Assembly: GCA_900759005.1 (NCBI GenBank)
Contig: CAAEUQ010000156.1
Coordinates: forward strand, 1-5,677
Reading direction: 5' to 3'
DNA length: 5,677 bases
Origin: Clostridia bacterium
Lineage (GTDB): Bacteria; Bacillota; Clostridia; Christensenellales; Aristaeellaceae
The notes under the pieces are model-generated. The model had not been told where the DNA came from and searched no databases. It was given only the letters and a program-made list of their open reading frames with translations. Below are positions 1 through 5,543 of the stretch, in pieces. How positions within the stretch are numbered: position 1 is the stretch's first letter; each line of letters begins with the position of its first letter. The translations under genes were made by a program, and so were the position numbers.

Positions 1-14
1 CCCTGTACAACCTA

Positions 15-43
15 GATTTTGAATCGCTTCCCGATTCAAAATC
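15..43. repeat. AT-rich perfect inverted repeat, copy 1
   Basis: GATTTTGAATCG at 15-26 and CGATTCAAAATC at 32-43 are exact reverse complements, separated by the 5-nt loop CTTCC. There is no T-run after the right arm on either strand, so it is unlikely to be an intrinsic terminator. The identical element recurs at 208-236. Confidence 0.92.
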
Positions 44-48
44 GTCCC

Positions 49-122
49 GCCCAAGCACAGCAGCAATCGTCTGCGGGCACCGCCCGCCCAAGCGCAGCAG
101 CAATCGTCAGCGGGCACCGCCC
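49..122. repeat. 37-bp tandem repeat, two copies
   Basis: Positions 49-85 and 86-122 are adjacent head-to-tail copies of one 37-bp unit with two mismatches (57 versus 94 and 72 versus 109). A third, more diverged copy lies in the second long repeat at about 242-278. Each copy contains the GC-rich hairpin GCGGGC-ACC-GCCCGC at its end. The copies touch each other without spacers, so this is not a CRISPR array. Confidence 0.9.
73..87. repeat. GC hairpin in repeat, copy 1
   Basis: GCGGGC (73-78), loop ACC (79-81) and GCCCGC (82-87) form a perfect 6-bp stem. The same hairpin recurs at 110-124 and 266-280 and remains intact although the surrounding repeat bases have diverged. Confidence 0.85.
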
Positions 123-124
123 GC
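110..124. repeat. GC hairpin in repeat, copy 2
   Basis: GCGGGC (110-115), ACC (116-118) and GCCCGC (119-124) form the same perfect stem-loop as at 73-87, one 37-bp repeat unit downstream. Confidence 0.85.
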
Positions 125-144
125 CGCACCAACAAAAGGCGCAA

Positions 145-161
145 GCCGCCACCACGGCGGC
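145..161. repeat. GC hairpin in the segment between the long repeats
   Basis: GCCGCC (145-150) and GGCGGC (156-161) pair perfectly around the 5-nt loop ACCAC. The stem sequence differs from the GCGGGC hairpins, so it is an independent palindrome in the otherwise single-copy segment 125-193. Confidence 0.75.
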
Positions 162-207
162 GCAGCGACTGGAAAATTGGGCACAACCTCCCTCCCTGTA
201 CAACCTA

Positions 208-236
208 GATTTTGAATCGCTTCCCGATTCAAAATC
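208..236. repeat. AT-rich perfect inverted repeat, copy 2
   Basis: Exact second copy of the 15-43 palindrome: arms 208-219 and 225-236, loop 220-224. Both arms and loop are unchanged between copies. Confidence 0.92.
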
Positions 237-265
237 GTCCCGACCAAGCGCGGCAGCGAATGTTA

Positions 266-280
266 GCGGGCACCGCCCGC
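266..280. repeat. GC hairpin in repeat, copy 3
   Basis: GCGGGC (266-271), ACC (272-274) and GCCCGC (275-280) form the third copy of the GC stem-loop. It ends seven bases before the -35 element of the zapA promoter, so it lies just upstream of where RNA polymerase would bind. Confidence 0.85.
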
Positions 281-287
281 CCGCGCC

Positions 288-316
288 TTGATGTTGAGGG
301 GGGAGTGTGGTATAAT
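288..316 (+). promoter_or_regulatory. Sigma-A-type promoter of the zapA operon
   Basis: The -35 element TTGATG (288-293, four of six matches to TTGACA) is separated by exactly 17 bp from a perfect -10 element TATAAT (311-316). TG at 308-309 adds an extended -10 motif. Transcription should begin near 323, giving a leader of about 25 nt before the zapA start codon. It is the best promoter in the window and probably drives zapA, the U32 gene and mutS2 together. It begins right after the repeat block. Confidence 0.85.
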
Positions 317-338
317 GAAAGGGGAATTTGCTGAATTC

Positions 339-345
339 GGAGGAG
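339..345 (+). promoter_or_regulatory. Ribosome binding site of zapA
   Basis: GGAGGAG at 339-345 lies a suitable distance before the ATG at 349. It lies inside the frame opened by the TTG at 328, so it rules that start out and fixes ATG 349. Confidence 0.85.
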
Positions 346-348
346 CGT

Positions 349-624
349 ATGAAAAAGAACACAATTAGCGTAAAAATCGCCGGTAAGGAGTATACCATCT
401 CCGGATTTGATTCGGAGGAAAGCGTCCGCCGCGTCGCCGCATGGGTCGACCGCAGCATGAACGAGCTCGCAGTTTCCACGCATCTTCCGCCTAACGAGCT
501 CGCCGTACTCACCGCCGTGAACGCTGCCGACCGAATGATCAAATCCGAAGACGAAATCACCCGCCTGCGCAGCGAAAATACCCACCTCCGCGCGCTCCTC
601 GCCGACCCCGAACCTGAAAAATAA
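349..624 (+). CDS. zapA: Cell division protein ZapA
   Basis: This 91-residue protein is a ZapA-family factor, a cytoplasmic protein that binds FtsZ, promotes filament bundling and stabilises the Z-ring. The N-terminal part (about residues 5-20) gives the family's beta-strand pattern with VKIAGKEYTISG. A helix around residues 22-42 carries VRRVAAWVDRSMNEL, and the motif LAVLTAVNAADRM (51-63) is the most characteristic stretch. From about residue 60 onward heptad-like charged sequence suggests the coiled coil used for dimerisation. The length is typical for Gram-positive ZapA (about 85-100 residues). ATG 349 was chosen over TTG 328 because GGAGGAG precedes it. It is the first gene of the probable operon, with its own strong promoter, and the U32 gene follows after 35 nt. 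Identification is by remembered family motifs, not by a search. Confidence 0.9.
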   Translation: MKKNTISVKIAGKEYTISGFDSEESVRRVAAWVDRSMNELAVSTHLPPNELAVLTAVNAADRMIKSEDEITRLRSENTHLRALLADPEPEK

Positions 625-647
625 ACCCCGCCCGAAAAATGGGCATT

Positions 648-653
648 GGAGGA
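648..653 (+). promoter_or_regulatory. Ribosome binding site of the U32 gene
   Basis: GGAGGA at 648-653 stands six nucleotides before ATG 660. It lies downstream of the in-frame ATG at 639, which has no such site, and so selects 660 as the start. Confidence 0.85.
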
Positions 654-659
654 TCATCC

Positions 660-3086
660 ATGAATAAACCCGAATTGCTCGCTCCCGCGGGCGGACGCGA
701 TGCGCTGATCGCCGCTATCCAAAGCGGTGCGGACGCAGTCTACCTCGGCGCGGGCAGCTTTAACGCCCGCCAGAGTGCCGATAACTTCGACGGCAATGCC
801 CTCGCCAGCGCCATCTGCTATGCTCATGAGCGAAATACCCGCGTCCACGTCACGCTCAATACCCTCGTGCGCGAGGACGAGCAGCCCGCGCTCATTCAGG
901 CGGTCGAGCAAATCGCTTCCGCCGGCGCTGACGCCGTGCTCGTCCAGGATTTCGGCGTTGCGAAGCTCGTCCGTGAAATCGCGCCGGAGCTTCCGCTCCA
1001 CGCAAGCACTCAAATGGCGGTGCATAACCGCGCGGCAGTGGAATTTCTCGCAAAAGAGGGCTTCGCACGCGCAGTGCTCGCCCGTGAAATGACGCTGGAC
1101 GAAATCCGCGCATGTGCAAACCTCGGGATCGAAACCGAGGTGTTCGTCCACGGCGCGCTCTGCGTCGCCTGCTCCGGACAGTGCCTGTTCTCAAGTCTCG
1201 TCGGCGGGCGCAGCGGCAATCGCGGTCGGTGCGCTCAACCCTGCCGCCTGCCCTATCGAATGGACGGTCGCGAAGGCTATCTTCTATCCACACGCGACCT
1301 CTGCGCCATCGAAAAGCTCGACGCGCTTGCCGAAGCCGGCGTCGCGAGTCTTAAAATCGAAGGCAGGCTCAAGCGTCCGGAATACGTCTCCACCGTTGTC
1401 CGTGCCTATCGCAGCGCGCTCGACCATAAAATTCGTCCTAACGAATCCATTATTGAATTTCTCGGGCAAATGTTCAATCGCGGCGGTTTTACCGAGGGCT
1501 ATCTCCCCGGCGTGACCGATACGCAGCTGATTTATGCCGCGCGCCCGAATCACATTGGCGTAACCGTCGGCAAATGCAGTCAGAACGGGAAGATTTGCCT
1601 GACCGCTGATCTCGATCCCGCGGATGTGCTCGCGCTGCGCAATTCTTCGAAGCATTCGAATATACGCGCCGAAAGCGCCGTCCAATCGTCTACGCTCCGG
1701 CACGACTGCATGGAAACCCTCGCCGCCGACCGTCCGGTCAAGCTCAACGGACGCGCGGGCGAAATCATTTCCTGTCCGGACGCGAAAAAAGGCGATTGCC
1801 TGATTCGCCTGGTCAGCGAGCGCCAGATGCAGGACGCGAGAGCATTCTGCGCAGGCGAGCATCGCGCAGAATGCTTGAACGCCCGTCTGAAGCTCCGCAT
1901 CGGTCAAAGGATCGAGCTGACCGTCTCCGATGGCGATCTTCCGGAGAATAAGAAAAGCGAATCAAACAGCGCAATTCATACCGTCACCGCATTCGGCGAC
2001 CCCGTCGAGCGCGCGCAAAGCCGCGGCGTAGACCCCTCCCGCGTGCGCGCGCAGCTCGAAAAAACCGGTGGCACGGCGTATTGCATGGATAAAATCGAGC
2101 TGGATATGGATTCGGACGCATTCTGCCCCGTGTCCGCTCTCAACGCCATTCGCCGCGATGCGCTCGATCAGCTTTCCGCACTGCGTCAGCCGAAGCCGTA
2201 CGCGCTTCAAGCACCGAAACCGCTGGAACCGATTGCGCACAGCATGCCCAAAACGCCTGAAATTATGGTCGAGAGCGCCAATCCAGCCGTGCTTCGCCGC
2301 GCAATGCAATCGGGCGCTGCGGGCGCGATTTTCTCGCCCGAGGACGTGCGCATGGACGCGCTGAACGCCGCGTTAAAGATTCTTCCGGAGAAATTCTTTC
2401 TCGCGCCGCCGATGGTGCTGGGCGAACGCTCGCTGAAAGCGCTGAACGCGTGGGCAAACGCGCATTCGGACCGTCTCGCGGGCGTGTATTTGACCAACAT
2501 CGGTCAATTCAATTTCCCGTGGCACGGCGAAATCCGTGCGGACTTCTCACTGAACGCCGCAAATCGCAAAGCCGTTCGCCAGCTGCGCGAATGGGGCGCA
2601 AATCGAATCGCGCCGTCGGTAGAGCTGACCGCCGGTCAGATCGCGCTGATGGACGGCTCGCTTGAGCTGATCGTGCACGGCTATCTTCCGCTGATGCAGC
2701 TGCGCCATTGTCCCTATCGAACAACGCACAATCTCCCCGGCAAACATGAATCCTGCCGCCGCTGCGATTCCGCGCCGGATCCCGTAACCGGCAAAACGCT
2801 CGTCGACCGAACAGGCGCGCAATTCGCGCTGCGCCGCATCGCGACGGACGAGGGCTGCATCGTGCGGATCATGAATTCCGTGCCGCTGATGCTCTTAAAG
2901 CGTGCAAACCGCCTGCCGAAAGCGGACGCATGGCGCATCATGACCGAAGATGAAGGCGAAGTGGACTCGCTGATTCGGCTGTATTCACTTGCAGCTCGGA
3001 ACGCGGATTTCAAATTTGATCCCGATTGGACAAAATATGAATCTCTCGCCGCGACGACCGGTCATTTCTTCCGCGGCGTTAAATAA
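660..3086 (+). CDS. U32 family protein with DUF3656 region, RlhA-like
   Basis: This 808-residue cytoplasmic protein belongs to the U32 family, long called peptidases or collagenases. Characterised members hydroxylate RNA: TrhP acts on tRNA uridine 34, RlhA on 23S rRNA cytidine 2501, with a 4Fe-4S cluster and prephenate as source of the hydroxyl. The N-terminal domain (about 1-300) opens with ELLAPAGG and contains the family signature at 160-178. Cysteines C168, C175, C191 and C195 have the spacing expected for the cluster. About 385-505 matches DUF3656, ending with KTGGTAYCMDKIEL and FCPVSALNAIRRDAL. The C-terminal part (530-808) resembles a second U32-like half with HGYLPLMQLRHCP and a further cysteine set, C684, C699, C702 and C733. 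This long architecture fits the RlhA type better than the short TrhP type, although E. coli RlhA is shorter (about 650 residues). It sits between zapA and mutS2, an order seen in Clostridia. RNA hydroxylation is the likely role; the substrate is not proven. Confidence 0.88.
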   Translation: MNKPELLAPAGGRDALIAAIQSGADAVYLGAGSFNARQSADNFDGNALASAICYAHERNTRVHVTLNTLVREDEQPALIQAVEQIASAGADAVLVQDFGVAKLVREIAPELPLHASTQMAVHNRAAVEFLAKEGFARAVLAREMTLDEIRACANLGIETEVFVHGALCVACSGQCLFSSLVGGRSGNRGRCAQPCRLPYRMDGREGYLLSTRDLCAIEKLDALAEAGVASLKIEGRLKRPEYVSTVVRAYRSALDHKIRPNESIIEFLGQMFNRGGFTEGYLPGVTDTQLIYAARPNHIGVTVGKCSQNGKICLTADLDPADVLALRNSSKHSNIRAESAVQSSTLRHDCMETLAADRPVKLNGRAGEIISCPDAKKGDCLIRLVSERQMQDARAFCAGEHRAECLNARLKLRIGQRIELTVSDGDLPENKKSESNSAIHTVTAFGDPVERAQSRGVDPSRVRAQLEKTGGTAYCMDKIELDMDSDAFCPVSALNAIRRDALDQLSALRQPKPYALQAPKPLEPIAHSMPKTPEIMVESANPAVLRRAMQSGAAGAIFSPEDVRMDALNAALKILPEKFFLAPPMVLGERSLKALNAWANAHSDRLAGVYLTNIGQFNFPWHGEIRADFSLNAANRKAVRQLREWGANRIAPSVELTAGQIALMDGSLELIVHGYLPLMQLRHCPYRTTHNLPGKHESCRRCDSAPDPVTGKTLVDRTGAQFALRRIATDEGCIVRIMNSVPLMLLKRANRLPKADAWRIMTEDEGEVDSLIRLYSLAARNADFKFDPDWTKYESLAATTGHFFRGVK
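1841..1875. repeat. Perfect 12-bp inverted repeat inside the U32 gene
   Basis: AGCATTCTGCGC (1841-1852) and GCGCAGAATGCT (1864-1875) are exact reverse complements around an 11-nt loop (1853-1863); a G-U pair (1840 with 1876) would extend the stem in RNA. It encodes about residues 394-406 of the U32 protein, just before the core of the DUF3656 region. No T-run follows, so it is not a terminator. It may be chance, a selected mRNA structure or an inserted palindromic element. Confidence 0.85.
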
Positions 3087-3099
3087 AGAACGAGTTCTA

Positions 3100-3104
3100 C
3101 GGAG
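3100..3104 (+). promoter_or_regulatory. Ribosome binding site of mutS2
   Basis: CGGAG at 3100-3104 lies nine nucleotides before ATG 3114. It directly abuts the in-frame TTG at 3105, which therefore cannot use it, so ATG 3114 is the better start. Confidence 0.7.
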
Positions 3105-3113
3105 TTGATCAAT

Positions 3114-5468
3114 ATGAATGAAAGAAACCTGCGCGTTCTTGAATTTCCCAAGATTCGCGAGATGATGGCGGCGCTGGCGACCACCGATCCCGGGCGCGAC
3201 CGCTGCCGAACGCTCGTTCCGTCGAGCGACCCGAACGAAGTGCGCCGAATGCAGCAGGAAACCGAGGAAGCGAGTACCGTGCTCGCCTACAACGGTTCCA
3301 ATCCGATGGCGTGGTTTACCGACGTGCGCGATTACCTGAAGCTCGCCCACGTCGGCTCGACGCTTTCGCAGAAGGCGCTGCTCGCGATTGCAGACGTGCT
3401 GAAGGCGTCGCGCGTCGTTCGCTCGGCACTGGTGACTGACCGCGAGGACACGCCGATCTTAACTGAGCTCGGTTCGCGCCTTTCGACGAATCGCAATCTG
3501 GAGGAGGAAATCTTCAACGCCATTCTGTCCGAGGACGAAATCAGCGATCACGCAAGTCCGGAGCTTTACGAAATTCGCCGCCAGATGCGCGTGTTGAACG
3601 ACCGCGTGCGTGAAAAGCTGAACGCGATCATCCGTTCGTCCACGATGCAGAAATACCTGATGGACGCAATCATCACCGTGCGCAATGATCGTTATGTCGT
3701 TCCGGTCAAGGCGGAATGCCGCCAGAATGTGCCGGGCATTGTGCACGATCAGTCTGGTTCGGGATCGACGCTGTTCATCGAACCGATCGCCGTCGTCGAA
3801 GCGGGCAACGAGCTGAAGCAATGGACGCTCAAGGAGCGCAACGAAATCGAGCGCATTCTCGCCGATTTCTCCGCACGAATCGCGCCGGATGCGCCGCTTT
3901 ACGCAAATAACCTGACCATTCTTTCCGAGGTCGACATGATTTTCGCGCGCGCGGCGCTGGGCAGAAGTATGCGCGCCGTTCCGCCGAAGCTGAATGAAAG
4001 CGGGAAAATTCGCCTGGTTCAGGCGCGGCATCCGCTGATTGATCCGGAAAAGGTGGTGCCCTCCACGATCTGGATGGGCGATGAATTCACCACGCTGGTG
4101 ATTACCGGCCCGAACACCGGCGGCAAAACCGTAACGCTCAAAACCGTCGGGCTTCTATCGCTGATGGCGCAGGCGGGAATGCAGATCCCTACGGCCTACG
4201 GTTCGGAGCTCGCGATTTTCGACGAAGTATTCGCCGATATCGGCGACGAGCAATCGATCGAGCAATCGCTTTCAACGTTCTCCTCGCACATGACGAACAT
4301 CGTGCGCATTCTGGATAAGGTCACGCCCCACTCGCTGGTGCTGTTCGACGAACTCGGCGCGGGCACGGACCCGACTGAGGGCGCGGCGCTCGCAATGTCG
4401 ATTCTCGATTCGCTCTTAAAGCGCCATGTCGATACCCTCGCGACCACGCATTACAGCGAGCTGAAGGCATACGCGCTGAGCACGGCAGGCGTGGAAAACG
4501 CTTCTGTTGAATTCAACGTCGAAACGCTGCGGCCAACCTATCGCCTGTCGATCGGCGTGCCCGGAAAATCGAACGCATTTGAAATTTCACGCAAGCTCGG
4601 ACTTCCGGAAAGCCTGATCGAGGACGCAAACAAGCGGCTCACGCGCGATCAGGTGCGCTTTGAAGACGTCATCGCCAACGCCGAATATCATCGCCAGATC
4701 GCCGAAAAGGAGCGCGCGCTCGCGGAACAGGCGCATCTGGAAACGCAGAAGCTGCGCGACGAAGCCGAAAGACTGCAAAAGGAACTCGCCGCCAAGCGTG
4801 AAAGCGAGATGCGCAAGGCGAAGGACGAAGCGCGTCAGGTGCTCAAAAAGGCACAGCGCGAATCCGAAGCGCTGATTTCCGAATTGAAAAAGCATCGCAA
4901 TACCGGCGACCTGAAGGAGCACGAGCTGCATGAAATGCGCGCAAAGCTCCAAACTGCCATTGATGACACGACCGAGAAGCTCGCTGCCGCCGATCCGGGC
5001 GCGGACGAAGTGCCGAAGGAGCTGAAAGCGGGCGACACAGTGCTGCTGCTCGATCTGAATACGATCGGAACGGTCGTCACCGCGCCGGACAATCGCGGCG
5101 AATGCACGGTTCAGGCGGGGTCGATGAAGCTGAAATCGAATATCAAGCGCCTCCGCCGCGCGAAAGCGCCGAAGGAGAAAAAGCCGAAATCCACTGCGAA
5201 ATTCTCGCTGGACGCGCGCCCCGTGGAACGCGAATGCGACGTGCGCGGCATGACGCTGGAGGAAGCGCTGCAAACGGTGGATATGTTTCTGGACGGCGCG
5301 GTGATGAATCGCCTGCGCGAGGTCAGCATCATCCACGGCAAGGGCACCGGTATTCTCCGCGCGGGTATTCACCGGCACCTGAAAGCGCTCTCGTGCGTCA
5401 AATCGTTCCGCCTCGGTCGCTACGGCGAAGGTGAAGACGGGGTAACGGTCGTAACGCTCGCGGAATGA
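3114..5468 (+). CDS. mutS2: MutS2 ATPase with C-terminal Smr domain
   Basis: This 784-residue protein is a MutS2-family ATPase, near the length of Bacillus MutS2. It lacks the mismatch-recognition domain of MutS1. The core/lever region (about 1-300) includes QSGSGSTLFIEP at 213-224. The ATPase domain has Walker A GPNTGGKT (332-339), the signature STFSSHM (387-393), Walker B LVLFDE with D412 and E413, and the H-loop histidine H446. A long charged coiled coil spans about 510-625. A KOW-like beta domain follows (about 636-680), then a basic linker and the Smr domain (about 705-784) with HGKGTG at 741-746. The usual LDLRG motif reads CDVRG (708-712), keeping Asp, Arg and Gly. Family members suppress homologous recombination in Helicobacter pylori and act on collided ribosomes in B. 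subtilis; which applies here is not visible. It follows the U32 gene by 27 nt and is probably co-transcribed with it. All catalytic motifs look intact. Confidence 0.95.
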   Translation: MNERNLRVLEFPKIREMMAALATTDPGRDRCRTLVPSSDPNEVRRMQQETEEASTVLAYNGSNPMAWFTDVRDYLKLAHVGSTLSQKALLAIADVLKASRVVRSALVTDREDTPILTELGSRLSTNRNLEEEIFNAILSEDEISDHASPELYEIRRQMRVLNDRVREKLNAIIRSSTMQKYLMDAIITVRNDRYVVPVKAECRQNVPGIVHDQSGSGSTLFIEPIAVVEAGNELKQWTLKERNEIERILADFSARIAPDAPLYANNLTILSEVDMIFARAALGRSMRAVPPKLNESGKIRLVQARHPLIDPEKVVPSTIWMGDEFTTLVITGPNTGGKTVTLKTVGLLSLMAQAGMQIPTAYGSELAIFDEVFADIGDEQSIEQSLSTFSSHMTNIVRILDKVTPHSLVLFDELGAGTDPTEGAALAMSILDSLLKRHVDTLATTHYSELKAYALSTAGVENASVEFNVETLRPTYRLSIGVPGKSNAFEISRKLGLPESLIEDANKRLTRDQVRFEDVIANAEYHRQIAEKERALAEQAHLETQKLRDEAERLQKELAAKRESEMRKAKDEARQVLKKAQRESEALISELKKHRNTGDLKEHELHEMRAKLQTAIDDTTEKLAAADPGADEVPKELKAGDTVLLLDLNTIGTVVTAPDNRGECTVQAGSMKLKSNIKRLRRAKAPKEKKPKSTAKFSLDARPVERECDVRGMTLEEALQTVDMFLDGAVMNRLREVSIIHGKGTGILRAGIHRHLKALSCVKSFRLGRYGEGEDGVTVVTLAE

Positions 5469-5488
5469 TTCAGCGATTGCTCACGTTC

Positions 5489-5506
5489 CGTTCATACGCC
5501 GTTCAT
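5489..5506 (+). promoter_or_regulatory. CGTTCAT direct repeat, PhoB-box-like operator
   Basis: CGTTCAT occurs at 5489-5495 and again at 5500-5506, exactly 11 bp apart. That spacing, one helical turn, is typical of sites bound by OmpR/PhoB-family dimers, and each half matches five of seven bases of the E. coli half-site CTGTCAT. A weaker third half (TGCTCAC, 5478-5484, four of seven matches to CGTTCAT) lies 11 bp further upstream. The repeats overlap the candidate -35 element of the response-regulator gene, which suggests autoregulation. Direct binding is inference. Confidence 0.5.
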
Positions 5507-5519
5507 GCTTTTGTAGTAT
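5491..5519 (+). promoter_or_regulatory. Candidate promoter of the response-regulator gene
   Basis: TTCATA (5491-5496) and TAGTAT (5514-5519) each match the sigma-A consensus at four of six positions and are 17 bp apart. Transcription would start near 5526, close to the ribosome binding site. Both boxes are weak, as expected for a promoter that relies on an activator bound at the overlapping CGTTCAT repeats. No intrinsic terminator was seen after mutS2, so read-through from the upstream operon is also possible. Confidence 0.45.
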
Positions 5520-5529
5520 CCTGAATATC

Positions 5530-5535
5530 GGAGGG
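5530..5535 (+). promoter_or_regulatory. Ribosome binding site of the response-regulator gene
   Basis: GGAGGG at 5530-5535 precedes ATG 5544 by eight nucleotides. It supports this start, although the gene is cut by the window end. Confidence 0.8.
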
Positions 5536-5543
5536 ATAGACCT

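Larger units (their letters stand above)
1..89. repeat. Long direct repeat, copy 1 (about 89 bp)
   Basis: Positions 1-49 are identical to 194-242, and 50-89 continue to match 243-282 without gaps apart from several substitutions. The unit consists of an AT-rich palindrome (15-43) followed by a GC-rich hairpin (73-87). The window begins inside or at the edge of this copy, so its true left boundary is unknown and further copies may lie upstream. This looks like a dispersed or arrayed intergenic element; its family was not recognised. Confidence 0.9.
194..282. repeat. Long direct repeat, copy 2 (about 89 bp)
   Basis: This is the second copy of the 1-89 unit, offset by 193 bp. The first 49 bp are identical to copy 1, the remainder is diverged by a handful of substitutions. 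It ends five bases before the -35 element of the zapA promoter. The 7-mer ACAACCT occurs at 183-189 just outside the copy and again inside it at 200-206, which could be chance or a trace of how the copy arose. Confidence 0.9.
1..287. other. Repeat-rich intergenic region with no supported gene
   Basis: This stretch is filled by direct repeats and six perfect hairpins, listed separately. An open frame of 90 codons crosses it (19-291, TTG start), but it has no ribosome binding site, its product is low in complexity, and its sequence simply follows the DNA repeats, so it is not called as a gene. No tRNA, no recognisable protein remnant and no hairpin followed by a T-run was seen. In many Bacillota pheT lies upstream of zapA; nothing of it is visible here, so the upstream gene ends before the window. 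Confidence 0.75.

Noticed and set aside
15..43. Intrinsic terminator of an upstream gene
   Set aside because: The stem is perfect but no T-run follows it on either strand; the repeated copies also argue for a repeat element.
46..282. Possible CRISPR array
   Set aside because: The 37-bp units touch each other without spacers, the third copy is far away and diverged, and no cas gene is present.
19..291. Open frame of 90 codons across the repeat block
   Set aside because: TTG start with no ribosome binding site; the low-complexity product mirrors the DNA repeats and resembles no known family.
36..560. Minus-strand open frame across the repeats and zapA
   Set aside because: It overlaps the well-supported zapA in antisense, has cysteine- and arginine-rich composition typical of a shadow frame, and has no recognisable domain.
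639..659. Earlier start codon for the U32 gene at 639
   Set aside because: No ribosome binding site precedes it, while GGAGGA is correctly placed for ATG 660 and family members begin close to the ELLAPAGG motif.
630..660. Small stem-loops around the U32 ribosome binding site (GCCC/GGGC and TGGA/TCCA)
   Set aside because: The stems are only four base pairs long and are too weak to claim translational control.
1284..1907. Minus-strand open frame of 207 codons opposite the U32 gene
   Set aside because: Explained as an antisense shadow of a GC-rich coding gene; no ribosome binding site or domain supports it.
3105..3113. TTG start for mutS2
   Set aside because: The GGAG site directly abuts this TTG, leaving no spacing; ATG 3114 has proper spacing and begins at the usual family N-terminus.
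4587..5378. Minus-strand open frame of 263 codons opposite mutS2
   Set aside because: It lies opposite the coiled-coil, KOW and Smr region of mutS2. Long antisense frames are expected in GC-rich genes, and its sequence shows no family motif.
5469..5543. Terminator after mutS2
   Set aside because: The short TTTT at 5509-5512 is not preceded by a stem; the gap is better explained by the promoter and direct repeats of the next gene.
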